Shown here: positions 22,950 through 33,337 of the stretch, in pieces
Layout: each line of letters begins with the position of its first letter
How positions within the stretch are numbered: the stretch's first letter is position 1
Source of the DNA: Ampelocalamus luodianensis
Taxonomy: Eukaryota > Streptophyta > Magnoliopsida > Poales > Poaceae
DNA length: 64,000 nt
Reading direction: 5' to 3'
NCBI GenBank assembly: GCA_036346255.1
Contig: CM070628.1
Coordinates: 5,347,840 to 5,411,839 of the forward strand
Notes under the pieces: generated by a model
The model's database searches: none
The model's input: only the letters and a program-made list of their open reading frames with translations
Told to the model about the DNA's origin: nothing
Made by a program: the position numbers and the translations under genes

Positions 22950-25280
22950 TCAATCATTTACCTAACTTACAGTACGACAATCTAAAGACACGCCTCCGAG
23001 ATGCACCTTAAGACCACGCATTTAACTAAAGATGACAGACGAGATCCACCACAGATGACCAAGACGGTGATGCCATCACTGGAAAGAGCGTGAGACGGAG
23101 TGGCGTAAGGAGAAACTGGCGGCGGTGGTGGCGCGGAAGGAAGATGAAGCCGCAAGCTCCCGAGACGTGAGTCACGGCGCCGAGGGCCGTAACCAACCGA
23201 GCTCCGTGTGGCGCCCGAACACAACAAGAGTCGAGTCGAGAATGACCCGATAACTAAGGTCAGATGTCGCCAGCAGAAAGAAGGCGCATGGTAAGGCGAG
23301 GAACATGAGCAACGAAGAAACATGAAAGGATGAGTTGTCGAGCGTGCCTCTACCAGAGACGTAAAGAGATGTACCATCAGCAGTAAGAACACTAACGGGA
23401 GAAACAAGAGGTGTAATAGAAGACAAATTGGAAGGATCAGAGTCATGTGAAAAGATGCTCCGTAATCAAGAATCCATGGGGAGTACTGACGTGTAGTAGG
23501 TGGTTTCTCGAAGGCTCAAGAGTCGAGAGCGTATTTCAGAACACGCCGAGGAGAACCCGGCGGCAAGCAGCGCCGGGTCCGCTATCTCTGCTTTCGGTGA
23601 GAGAAGCTGCGAAGAAGTCGGCGCGACGCCGCCGAGAAGCACTAGTGCCGAGAAGAACGGCGTGAAAGATGCCGCTTCTTCTTGTAGCACGGGACTCGCA
23701 GTGGCCATCCTTGTCGCAGAGGGAGCAGTGAGGACGGCCACCTCGGAGACGAGGACGGCCACCACCACTGTGGTAGCTACCGGAGGAGGCAAGGTGCAGC
23801 GACGGCGGCGAGCACGTAGGAGTGGCATCGGACCAAGACCACTCAAACGAGTCTCTCTGCGCGTATCTCTAAGAGCCTCCGGAGAGTGACACGAGGTGAC
23901 GTGCAAGTAGCCGGGCATGCCTCGCCGAACTTCGGGACGAAGGCGGTAAGGAACTCGAGACCCGCCAAACTCCGGATCGAAGACGCACAACCAGCAAAGA
24001 CGGACAGTAACGGCTGCCCGATGCGGAGAGAGTCCAACTGACGCCGCATGCCAGAGCTCGAGCGTAGAAGGCGCCAACAGAGCATCACCTGCTGAAGAGT
24101 GCTCTGGCGACCACGGACAGCATGTGGCATCACCAGAGGGCTCAGAGCGACGAAGATGAGTCCACATCCGAAAGCGAAGGAGTCCCACAACCTCGTAAGA
24201 GAGGCGAGGCCGACATCGCGATGAAGACAAGCACTCGAGCGTCGTCTATCGTACTCACCGAGTGTAGGTGGTCGGCGATCCTTGTAGAGATCCGAGCCTC
24301 TTGGTAGCGCAAGAGGCTGCCTCATCATCGCCATCCGAGGCCTCGAGTGAGCGACCTTATCGGCTGTCGGGGGCAATGCAACAGGCGTGGGCTCCGTCGG
24401 AGGAATAGGGCAAGGCGGGCAGGTGACATCGCGAGAAGAGCGCCCGAGAGCTAAGACCACGCATGGATGCGCATGAGACACAAAGTCGGTGTAATTAACA
24501 CCATCAAAGACCACCGGGCAGCGAGGGAGGGAAACGGTGCCCATTGATAGGCGGCGCTGGACGGCGCAGCGACCAAGGGAACGAAGTCTAACAGGCGGCG
24601 CTGGACGGCGCGGCGGTTAGAACGACGTTTTTTTTTTCGGTCGGTCGGTTTACAAAACCGACTCGAGAGCCGACCGAGCCCCTAGGGCAAACGGCGACCC
24701 GGAGCGGCCGAGCCCCTAGGCAACGGCGACTGGAGGCAGCGCCACGACCGGCAGGCGGCGGCGGCGGCGCGCGGCGAAGCGGCGGCGCGGCGGCTCGCGG
24801 CGGCGGCGACGGCGCGGGCGGAGGCGCGGCAGCTGCCCGAAGCGCGGTAACCCGTCGCGGCGACGCAGCGGCGCGGAGGCGGCGCGCTCGGCGCGGCGAC
24901 TGAGCCCGGCGAGGAGGTGGCAGAGGGGCTCAGCGCGGAGGCGCGCAGCGCCCGGAAGCGGTGGGCTCGTCAGGCGGCGACGGCAGCCCGGGCCGGAGGC
25001 GGCGAGCGGCTGGGCGCGGCGACGAGGCCCGCGGGAGGGTGGCGCGATGGTCCGAGCGACGGCGGGAGGCGGCGGCAGCCCGGAGTCGCGACGGCGAACC
25101 GACAAAGCAGAGAGCGGCACGCTGGAGTCGGCGGGCCGCGGCGGTGAGCTCGAGCGAAGCGGTTTCGGGCGAGTCGAGGCGGAGCACGACGGGCGAAGGT
25201 GCAGGCGATGGCGGCGAGTGCGCGGCGGCCAGGGCGACGGAAACCCTAGAGTCGGCGGCGGCGCCGAAGCAACGGGAAAC
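22950..25280 (-). pseudogene. Copia C gag and protease (broken)
   Basis: 23172-23426 reads VLTADGTSLYVSGRGTLDNS, the protease-to-integrase linker found in related plant copia elements. 23843-24544 is the gag N-terminus by position, including MGTVSLPRCPVVFDGVNYTD, a typical opening of the copia gag domain. The GC-rich stretch 24.7-25.28 kb lies between gag and the LTR and shows only open-frame noise. No zinc knuckle is in frame. Confidence 0.65.
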
Positions 25281-25289
25281 CCTAGGTAC

Positions 25290-25301
25290 GCTCTGATACC
25301 A
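25290..25301 (-). promoter_or_regulatory. Primer-binding site of Copia C
   Basis: On minus this reads TGGTATCAGAGC, an initiator-Met tRNA complement, directly adjoining the LTR at 25302. Confidence 0.9.
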
Positions 25302-25429
25302 TGTTATGAATAGCGCTTGTATTCATATGAGGCCAATGGGCCAGTATATATACACAAGGTACAGGTGGTCAATATGCAAAGAACCCCTCATAACAATGGG
25401 GAATAACAACTATACATATATCTCTAACA
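25302..25429 (-). repeat. 5' LTR of Copia C (128 bp)
   Basis: Identical to 20259-20385 except for one extra G in the CAATGGG run. Ends CTAACA, followed by the GGAAC duplication. Confidence 0.95.
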
Positions 25430-25434
25430 GGAAC

Positions 25435-26273
25435 TTGATCAGGAGAAATTCACAACGAAAAGTAGGCAAGATTATTACAAGGGAATAGAAGTCCTTCCAA
25501 TATGGTGATGGCCTCTCGGGCCTCGCCAACTTCTCTATCGCCTGGCCCAATATACCCAGCAGCGCTCTACAAAATATTTTTCCTTGTATGAATCACAGTT
25601 CAATGCTACTTTGTTGGAGCTTGATCAGGAGAAATTCACAACGAAAAGTAGGCAAGACTATTACAAGGGAAACATCCTCAGCTACATGTCTGGACTCGAT
25701 TTCTCTTCGAACCAGTTGGAAGGATCCATTCCTGAAAGTATAGGTAGCATGCAATGGTTGCGGGCACTGAACTTCTCAAACAATTCATTTAGTGGACCAA
25801 TACCGAAGTCCTTATCAAATTTAAGTAACCTTGAGAGCTTAGATCTATCTCACAACAGCTTGACAGGCCAAATTCCACCAGAATTAGTAGCATTACAATC
25901 CCTTGAGGTGTTCTCGGTGGCATACAACAACCTGTCAGGCCCTACACTGGGTACAAAGGCTCAGTTCATCACATTTGGTCAGAGCAGCTACGAAGGCAAT
26001 CCATATCTGTGTGGTCCGCCACTGCGGAAGAGTTGCTCCGCTAATCCGTTCATTCCTCAGCCTGAAGAACACGAAGATGACGATAAAGTTGGTAATCTGA
26101 TACTATTTGGCAGTTCAGCGTTGTTCTACGTGATTGGTTTCTGGACATCCTTGGCTGTGCTTTACTTCAAGAGAAGCTGGCGATGGTCACTGTTTTCAGC
26201 TGTGGACAGGTTCAGTGATTTCCTGATGGTTAGATCGGCTATACTCATGAGAAGGATCCGCGGCACCGATTGA
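25435..26273 (+). pseudogene. RLP exon 4, part after the insertion: last LRRs, membrane span, tail
   Basis: After the duplicated segment the frame (from about 25584) reads ESQFNATLLELDQEKF, then LRRs (MSGLDFSSNQLEGSIP, LESLDLSHNSLTGQIP). The C-cap is YEGNPYLCGPPLRKSC, followed by an acidic spacer (PEEHEDDDK), a membrane span (LILFGSSALFYVIGFWTS and on) and a short tail ending MRRIRGTD. TGA is at 26271-26273. The order is diagnostic of RLPs. Confidence 0.92.
25491..25673 (+). repeat. Second unit of a tandem duplication inside RLP exon 4
   Basis: 25491-25673 duplicates the segment formed by 20175-20258 joined to 25435-25488 (landmarks CCTTCCAATATGGTGA, CAGCAGCGCTC and GATCAGGAGAAATTCACAAC). 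The first unit lacks about 32 net bases before the TTTGTTGGA motif, which shifts the frame. Copia C inserted inside the first unit, so the duplication predates it. Confidence 0.85.
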
Positions 26274-26737
26274 CCTTCACTGGAGTGTCGAATAATTCGT
26301 CATGTGGCCACATTTGTGTGACACTAGTAGAAGAAGGCAATCAATGTGTTGTGTAATATGGTTGTGATAATTTGTTGCTACCTTGTTATCTGTTGTTTGG
26401 TCTTACCAATGGATCGATCACCATGTGTTGCAAAGTTTCAACCTGGTTGGTTTAGAATCTCCATTGGATTCTTGTTCTGATACAGTTGATAGACTGGAAA
26501 GTAAAAGGAACGCTCTTTGAACATGAACTGTCCCCAATTTGCACATGCATGCGAACTGTAGCATGCTCGTTTTCTTTCTTTCTTTTGAGCAAGCACTATG
26601 TTGTGCCCGTTGTGAATCTTGTGATGAACATAACTGCAACGAGCAATCGAGTGCCGTGCGGCGCCCTGCGCGACAGGTTCTTCCCGTGCGGTTGCCGGCT
26701 TGCGGCCATAGCCCACTTGTACCCGGCACGCGCCGAC
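26274..26737 (+). other. 3' flank of the RLP gene
   Basis: Probable 3' untranslated and flanking DNA. ORFs on both strands (26418-26796) overlap and show no family motif. No clear polyadenylation signal beyond weak AATAAT at 26290. Confidence 0.5.
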
Positions 26738-27052
26738 CGAATTTTTTTCAATTTAGCTCTTTTTTTGTAAAAAACGCACATTTATACTCCTGTTAGTCTT
26801 ATTTTCAGTTTTGGACCCGGGAGGTGGCGCCGTGACTCACGGCGCCGAAGTTAACAACTTCGGCCTTGCGTGAGTCATGGCGCCGAGTCGAACCCTAGCC
26901 CGGTGGCCACGCTGGCTGCCCGGTGGCTAGGGTTGGGTTCCCGCGCCATGACTCACGGCGCGACCTCCGGTCCAAAACTGGAAATAAGACTAGCAGGGAT
27001 ATAAATATGCGTTTTTTACGAAAAAAAAGGTGAATTGAAAAAAAATACTGAC
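26738..27052. mobile_element. Foldback element with GGCGCC-rich core
   Basis: Outer arms 26767-26815 and 26970-27019 are inverted copies (for example GTAAAAAACGCA and its complement TGCGTTTTTTAC), extended by T-rich and A-rich tails. The centre has repeated GGCGCCGTGACTCACGGCGCC-like inverted units and the perfect small palindrome CCGAAGTT/AACTTCGG (26845-26863). No ORF. Family name not assigned. Confidence 0.75.
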
Positions 27053-27480
27053 GCGCCGACGCTTCCTCCGGCCCAAATCCTCGTGTGCCAACCCGGCTAC
27101 TGCCGCCGCACCGGTGCCCCCCCCAAGCCTAGTCCAGCGGAACGGTGTTCCCAATTCGCAATGGCGTGCGCAACACAACCGTGTAACAGCGATCATCGAG
27201 TACGCCCACACGCGGGAGACCCCGACCAACATGGAGAAAATCAAGTGCACGAATCTCAAACCAGCGTCCACATCGGTACAAACAGGAAAGGTTAAACTAC
27301 GTGCTATGACAATCGCAACGAGCATCGACAGCAATTGTGACGGTAACAGAGGGGGGGAGGGGGGATGACTATAAAACCTCATATTTCTGAAAATGAATTT
27401 TCAGTAGTAATTAACATGTAACGCTTCGCTTGTTTCCAAGTTGAGAGGCTTGTTTCGGCAGGGCTTCTATAGTCTACAGC
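27053..27480. other. Spacer without a supported gene
   Basis: ORFs are short and mutually overlapping. The purine run GAGGGGGGGAGGGGGG is at about 27347-27364. No recognisable motif. Confidence 0.5.
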
Positions 27481-27487
27481 AATGCCT

Positions 27488-28000
27488 ACTAGGGGTAGGA
27501 AAAAAGTTCAAAACTCGCGAGCCAGCTCGGCTTGAACTCGGGCCATAAACGAGCCGAGCTGAGATGGCATTTCGTTATCTTAACAACCCGAGTTTGAGCC
27601 AGCTTAGAAGCAACTCGTTAAGCCCATTTATATTAGAATCCAACCCAATAAGCTTCCCGCATCCACCTCCCGCTCTGCCCTTGGTCTCCTACCTCCCAAG
27701 CTCGGTCTCCGCTGGGCGCTCTCCCCCTCAGCACTCGGCCTCCACCAGGGCCTTCCCCCTCCGTGTCTGGTGTCCGGCCCGTTGCCCTCCCCCTCCACGT
27801 CTAGCCTTCGCCCCGCGCCCTCTCCTTCCGCATCCGGCTCGGCGCCCTCCCATGGTCCCAAGCCAAACGAGCCAACTCGCGAGTTCATAACGAGTTGACC
27901 CAAGCAGACATTTTTGCTTATTTGCTTAACGAGCTGAGCCGAGTTCGGTTCCTTAATGAGCTTGACCGAGCCGAGCCTAGCTGGCTCGTTATCCACCCCT
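27488..28000. mobile_element. hAT-type non-autonomous MITE
   Basis: About 513 bp with CTAGGGGTAGG at the left and CCACCCCT at the right. It is flanked by AATGCCT repeats (27481-27487 and 28001-28007), the 7-8 bp size expected for hAT. The ends hold inverted subterminal motifs around GAGCCGAGCTGAG and GAGCTGAGCCGAG. The C-rich centre gives ORFs with no protein family match, so it is treated as non-coding. hAT membership rests on the ends and duplication size. Confidence 0.75.
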
Positions 28001-28097
28001 AATGCCTCACATCCAAAGTTCACCCGACGCCACCTCGCACAATGTACGTGCGCCTCCACAGGTTCACCTGACACAACTGCCGTGTGAGGACCATCGG

Positions 28098-28120
28098 GTT
28101 ATTTCCGTAAGACCGATGAC
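28098..28120 (+). repeat. Possible remnant of the 5' LTR of Gypsy D
   Basis: TTATTTCCGTAAGACCGATG closely resembles the LTR tail of Gypsy E near 40010-40033 (TTTATCGTAAGATCGGCGAC). It sits about 95 bp before the first gag-like codons of D. This suggests an internally deleted 5' LTR and leader, but the match is short. Confidence 0.35.
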
Positions 28121-28214
28121 TCTGGGCCTCAAGTTAATGAATTCCAAATTAACTTCATCTAAGTGAGAAGGTCTTACCAAAACTAGAGCTCTGATGATCA
28201 TGTGCAATCGCCTT

Positions 28215-28868
28215 ACATCCACCTGCCACCGTCGCTGAGCTCTTTGAGATGGTCGATAGATATGCGATTCTTCTTTGACGGTCGAATGGAACAATACCAT
28301 CGATCTCAAAGATGGCATCCCTCAGGAAGCAGGCGAAAGTGGTAAGAAAAAGGATAAAAAGGCTAGGAAATCTAAGAACAAGGCGAAAAATAAAAAATCT
28401 CCAGTTGCCAGTTCTAAGGAGGTCCTAGCCGTGAGTGATAAGGAGCCACGCAACCCCAAGCAAAATCCCGATCAGGGTAAAGGTAAACGCCAAGATCGGA
28501 GAAATGACAAACCCAGGTGGTGTCCTTTTCACAAAAAAGAAGGGCATGACCTTCGTAACTGCCGAGTTTTCTTACGAAACTCGAGGACTATTATTCTGGC
28601 AAAGGGTCACTTCCTATTCTTGAACAGGTGGGCCAAACCAGTGGACAAAAGGAGTCGGATGATGAGGAGATGCCGTTCCAGGACCCACAACACACCATTG
28701 ATCACATCTATGGGGTCTTGACATACGAATCACGAGACACCAAAGCGATCGAGCGTGAGGTAAATACAATCGACTCCCCTCATGTCAATAAATTACGAAG
28801 TGGTCGTAAATCACCCTTGCTTTCGAAAGGTGATTGTCCGATACCGACTAGACCAGTCGATTTCCGAT
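28215..28868 (+). pseudogene. Gypsy D gag C-terminus with CHHC knuckle
   Basis: Begins with ELFEMVDRYA, matching the aligned ELFDMADKYA of Gypsy E, then VEWNNTIDLKDGIPQEAGE and a Lys-rich basic region. The knuckle is WCPFHKKEGHDLRNCR, where His replaces the second Cys (CX2HX4HX4C). The frame shifts at least twice, near 28270 and around 28600, where the second frame continues EEMPFQDPQHTIDHIYG. The upstream half of gag is absent. Confidence 0.8.
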
Positions 28869-28869
28869 A

Positions 28870-29340
28870 GTGGTCGAACCCACCATCAACAATTGTCGAG
28901 TCAATCGAGTTTTAGTTGATGGTGGAAGCTCGCTAAACATACTGTTTACGAGTACCCTGGACGAGATGCAAGTACCCAGGACAAAGGTAAGGCCGGTACG
29001 ATATTCATTTCATATAATCGTACCGGGGTCTTCGGCCAAACCCATTGGCCAAGTTTCTCTTCCTTTAACGTTTGCATCACCAAGCAATTTCAGGACAGAG
29101 AAGCTCTCCTTTGATGTGGTCGATTTCGATATGGCATATAACGCCATACTCGGACGACCTACTTTGTCAAAAATTTTGATAGCTACTCACTATGGGTACC
29201 AATGTCTTAAGATGTCAGGTCCCAAAAGGGTGATCACGATATATTGTGACAAGAAGATGGCGCATTCCTGCGACCGTCGTTCCCTCGAGATGGTTGGACA
29301 ACTACCAACTCGAGACGAAAGTCAGCCGACTAGCAAGTGA
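28870..29340 (+). pseudogene. Gypsy D aspartic protease domain
   Basis: Open frame VEPTINNCRVNRVLVDGGSS continues NILFTSTLDEMQVP, then DMAYNAILGRPTLSKI and HYGYQCLKMSGPKRVIT. The active-site loop is VDGGSS rather than the usual D-S/T-G, as I recall for Tat-type proteases. The second half matches the ILGRPxL fold motif. This is among the best-preserved parts of D, but it is cut off from gag and RT by frame changes. Confidence 0.85.
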
Positions 29341-29589
29341 AGCCTAAAGTCGCACCTAAGCCGAACGACCAGGTCAAAGAGGTTCCTCTAGACGCAAAGG
29401 AGCCCTCAAGATCGCTCGCATTGGGGATTCTTCCGACCCCAAATAGGAAGACGCTCATCACTTTCCTCCGGGCAAATGCGATGTCTTCGCGTGGCAAGCA
29501 TCCAGACATGCCCGAGTCCCAAGGAATGTGATCGAAAGCAAAGCTAGCTTTACGGCCCGATAAACTACCCGTAAAACAAAAGTTACGTA

Positions 29590-31190
29590 GATTTGCCCTC
29601 GATCGACGCAGATATTATTAGGTCGAATTGACAAGTTGCTTAAAGGGCTTTATAAGAGAAGTCAATCACCCGCAGTGGTTGGCCAACCTCGTAATGGTTA
29701 GAAAGTCTAACGGCAAATGGCGTATGTGCGTAGACTTTACTGATCTCAATAAAGCTTGTCCAAAAGATGATTTCCCTTTACCTCGCATCGATCAGCTGGT
29801 TGACTCTACTGTAGAATGTGAAATGTTGAGTTTTTTAGATGCATACTCTGGTTATCATCAGATTAGTATGCATCGAGAAGATGAAGAAAAGACCGCATTT
29901 ATTACACCGTTTGGGGTATTTTGCTATGTCAAAATGCCATTCGGCCTAAAAAATGCTGGAGCTTCTTTTCAACGTTTGATGCAAACGACTTTTGCTCCTC
30001 AACTAGGCCGAAACTTGGAAGCCTATGTTGATGACCTAGTCGTAAAAAGCACCAAATGACTCAACCATATCACAGACTTGCAGGAGACTTTCGACAACCT
30101 CAGAAAACACCAATTGAAACTAAATCCGAGAAGTGTGTGTTCGAGTCTCTTCAGAAAATTGCTTGATTCCCGTTTACGAACGAGGAATCGAAGCAAATCC
30201 CAAAAGATCAAAGCCATCACTCGGATGCGCCCGACCACGAAAAAGAAGTCCAAAACTCACGGGGTGCATGCGGCGTTAAGTCGTTTCATAGCACGATCGG
30301 GAGAAAATGACCGCCTTTCTTCAAACTTCTAAGAAAACATGAAGGTTTGAGTGGTCGAATAGGCTAACCTAGCCTTTGAGGAAGTCAAGAGGTATCTTAC
30401 GAGTGCTCTGCCCTAGCTTCCCGAAGCTGGGAGAAACACTCTTAGTTTACCTAGTCGCCACGCCACAGCAAGAAAGCGCGATCGGGTCGAGAACGTGAGA
30501 ACATACAACGACCAGATACTACGTGGAGTGAGGTTTTGCACGGACCTAAGGGCGTTACCCTCGTGTTCAAAACTTCTTTATGCCCTCCTCATGTCTTCGA
30601 GGAAATGCGGCATTATTTTCAGATGCACAAACTAGTCATGCGCCCGAGTTTCCTTGGGAGCGATCCTCCGTATTAGGAAACAATGGACGCATGGCAAAGT
30701 GGTCACGAACTTGGGGCGCTCAACATCCATTTCGTGTCCCGAACGACCATTAAATCCCAGATCTTGGCAGACTTTGTCGCCGAATGGACAAATCCTGAAC
30801 CTATTCAGGATCCCCAGTACGATTCCCACGATCAGTGGATGATGTACTTTGACGGGTCACTTACGATAAGTGGCTCTTGGGTGAGGTGGTCTCGGAGTCT
30901 CCTACCGGAGAAACCTTAAAGTATGCCATACAATTAAACTTTCAGGGCACTAATAACGTGGCAGAGTACGAAGGTTTGCTAGCTGGTATACGAGCTGCGA
31001 AAGCGCTCTCGATTCGACGATTGCTCGTAAGAGGAGACTCTCGCTAGTCGTGAATCAAATCGAAAGGAGTACGGTGCTCAATTGACCATGTCTCGGTACC
31101 TATCGAAGTACGAAAGTTAGAAAAGCACTTTTTGGGCTTTGAGGTACAATTTATCCCTTGAAAGGATAATTTCCTCGCAGACCAACTGGC
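29590..31190 (+). pseudogene. Gypsy D reverse transcriptase and two RNase H regions
   Basis: RT (29628-30059) is well preserved: KSNGKWRMCVDFTDLNKACP, the catalytic Asp in SFLDAYSGYHQI (29838-29840) and NLEAYVDDLVVKS. It ends at TGA (30057-30059) where homologues continue. The thumb and first RNase H (30.1-30.65 kb) are frameshifted. A second RNase H begins near 30820 with QWMMYFDGSLTISGS and continues in another frame past 31000. Two RNase H domains support Tat assignment. Confidence 0.85.
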
Positions 31191-31321
31191 TCGTCTAGCT
31201 TCCTCCCGATCCTTAGTACCGAAAGGGGTGTTTTTGGAACAGCTTCATAAACCGTCCATAGTCGCATTTAACCGAGACACCTTCTATAGAAACAGCCTCT
31301 CTAGAGTACGAAGATACATGG

Positions 31322-32573
31322 ATGGCGCCCATCTACGAGTATCTTCAGGCGGGTTCCTTACCCGATGATGATCTAGAATCAGATCGATTATCCCGAAAGG
31401 CCAAAATGTATACTTTGGTCAAAAGTGTTCTTTATAAAAGAGGAACCCAAGGGGTGCTCATGCGATGTATTCCGCGGAGCAAAGGATTAAAACTCCTTCA
31501 CGACATACACGGAGGGATCTGTGGAACTCATGCTTCATACAGAACACTGGTTGGTAAAGCTTTTCGACAAGGTTTTTATTGGTCAACAGCCCTCTACGAT
31601 ACCAAGGAGATGGTTAAAAAATGTGTACAGTGCCAGTTTCATAGCCGACAAATACACCAACCAGCTCAAGCGTTGCAAACAATTCCTCTGTCGTGGCCTT
31701 TTGCAACCTGGGGTCTTAATATCATAGGACCGTTACCCAGAGCTCCAGGAGGTTTCGAGTTCCTTTTTGTGGCTATTGATACGTTCACAAAATGGATAGA
31801 AACCGAACCTGTGACTGGGATAACAACGGAAGCAGCAAAACGGTTCATGATGAGATGCGTGATCACTCGATTTGGAGTACCGAGTCGAATTATCACAGAT
31901 AATGGTAAACAGTTTACAAGCGCAAAATTTCAGGAATTTTGCGACGAGTTGGGAACTCGTTTGTGTTACGCTTCTGTCGCACACCACCAAAGCAACGGAG
32001 CAGTCGAGAGAGCGAATGGCCAGATAATGAAGGGAATCAAAACACGAGTCTTCGATCAGCTTGTAAAGCGCTCGAGGGCTTGGGTACAGGAATTACCTTC
32101 AGATATGGGCAATTCAGACGACATACCTAGCCGAGCTCAGAGAAACACATTTCTTTCTAGTTTTTGGTGCCGAAGCCATGCTTCCTCCAGAACTAAAGAT
32201 CAGGTCAGAAAGAGTCGACAAGTTTAACGACTCATCTCAAGAACATCTTCGAGCAGACGACATTAACCTGCACGAAGAACAGAGGAACAAAGCTTTATTC
32301 CGTTCCGCAGTCTACCAACAAGCCCTGCGCAGATACTATGATCGTAAGGTCCAACCTCGCAGCCTCGCTGAAGGTGACTTGGTATTGAGACTTATCCAAT
32401 CCCAGTCTAATCGGAACAAACTTTCTCCCAAGTGGGAAGGTCCTTACACCGTAGTCGAAGTAACGTGTCCAGGATCGGTACGACTTGCAATGGAAGACGG
32501 CTGTGTTCTCTCAAATTTTGGAACATTGACGATACACATAAATTTTATGTGTAACAAACTTCAACGGCAATAA
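31322..32573 (+). pseudogene. Gypsy D integrase, first catalytic Asp replaced by Asn
   Basis: The HHCC zinc domain is present (DIHGGICGTHASYRTLVGKA, then KKCVQCQFHSRQIH). The core has FATWGLNIIGPLP, where AAT (31718-31720) encodes Asn at the position of the first DDE Asp; the second Asp (IITDNGKQF) and the Glu (SNGAVERANG) remain. A frameshift near 32100 moves the C-terminal part to 32178-32573 (YDRKVQPRSLAEGDLVL, LSPKWEGPYTVVEVT). Inactive on two counts. Confidence 0.9.
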
Positions 32574-32680
32574 AGTGACAGGTTCTCCCTATCTTTTTTG
32601 TCTATTTTTTGAATCTCGCTTTTATTTTTGACTATTTTTATGTTCATTCTTCCTGTACAATGGTTAGCAAAAGGACGATA

Positions 32681-33215
32681 CATTTAGTCAAGTCTCATCT
32701 CTCGCATGTGGTTCCGCTCACTGAAGGAGCTTCCTAATGTCACTTGTTCCTAAACAATCGGTACAAAGCTTATTGAGCTCGTGAAAATGGTGAAAGTTGT
32801 TAAGCCAATTCATATCACCTTAGCTTATTTCAAAAATAAACTAAGAAGAGTAACCTTTTGAGATGCATTCGACTACCTTTTCAAATAACTTGAGTGGTTT
32901 TCTTGGTCGAAGGAAGAAACACACCTAGTCAAGCCTCTCCTATCCGCACGTGGTCCCGCCCACTAGAAGGAACTTCCTAGCGTCGTTCTGTTTCCTACTT
33001 TTGCTGCCAGAACGACTTAGTCAGGAAAAATGAATGTAGTCGAATGAATCCTTAAGGTACTCGAGATGCTTGTTTCACTCTAGTCGTCATTATCGAGTTA
33101 ATTAATCTGGTAAGAGATGGTAACATCACCTAGTCGAAGCCTTTTTTCTCTGCACGTGGTCCTGCCCACTAGAGGGAACTTCCTAGCGTCGATCTGTTTC
33201 TACTCTTTCGACTAG
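32681..33215 (+). repeat. Three spaced tandem repeats in the 3' non-coding region of Gypsy D
   Basis: A block of about 75-90 bp (core TAGTC-AAGCC, GCACGTGGTCC-GCCCACTAG, AACTTCCTAGCGTCG) occurs at about 32681-32755, 32921-32995 and 33125-33215, 200-240 bp apart. Gypsy E has one copy at about 46755-46830. Copy number therefore differs between relatives. Confidence 0.8.
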
Positions 33216-33320
33216 TGCAAACAAGTCGATACTTGACAACTCTAAGACGAACAAACCTCTTTGTTTTTTCAGAACCCTTTCTTTACTACTTACCTAGTTT
33301 ATTGAAAATAAACTAAGTAA

Positions 33321-33337
33321 GCAGTCGGGGGCTAGGA
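33321..33337 (+). promoter_or_regulatory. Internal polypurine-tract-like motif in Gypsy D
   Basis: GCAGTCGGGGGCTAGGA resembles the purine tract before the 3' LTR of Gypsy E (TCGGGGGCTAGC) and recurs at 47214-47230. It lies between the sense and antisense coding blocks. A role as a second priming site is inference. Confidence 0.5.

Larger units (their letters stand above)
20259..25429 (-). mobile_element. Short-LTR Copia retrotransposon C, inserted in the RLP gene
   Basis: 5171 bp flanked by the 5-bp target duplication GGAAC (20254-20258 and 25430-25434). The LTRs are 127 and 128 bp and differ by one G. Minus-strand order is gag (about 25.2-23.5 kb), protease (about 23.4-23.0 kb), integrase (about 22.9-22.2 kb), RT (about 21.9-21.2 kb) and RNase H (about 21.1-20.4 kb). 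Near-identical LTRs imply a recent insertion, yet the internal frames are badly broken (see findings). Confidence 0.95.
17350..26273 (+). pseudogene. LRR receptor-like protein (RLP) gene, split by Copia C
   Basis: A plant cell-surface receptor-like protein: signal peptide, LRR N-terminal cap, many extracellular LRRs, C-terminal cap, acidic spacer, one membrane span and a short basic tail without a kinase. Such proteins usually sense extracellular ligands with a co-receptor kinase. Inferred exons are 17350-17635, 18187-18342, 18418-18486, 18760-20258 and 25435-26273; the last two were one exon before Copia C inserted. The gene is inactive as read: two single-base deletions in exon 4 (about 18945 and 18973), a partial duplication with an upstream frameshift near the insertion point, and the insertion itself. 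A fragment of about 960 residues would be expected in an intact relative. No kinase follows, so it is not a receptor kinase. Confidence 0.92.

Noticed and set aside
24700..25300. GC-rich ORFs on both strands
   Set aside because: Ala/Arg-rich, mutually overlapping and motif-free. They are the leader region of Copia C.
17350..26273. Receptor kinase instead of RLP
   Set aside because: After the membrane span there are only about 35 residues and then TGA; no kinase motifs follow on plus.
27564..27890. 108-codon ORF
   Set aside because: Lies entirely within the hAT-type MITE and has low-complexity Pro/Ser content.
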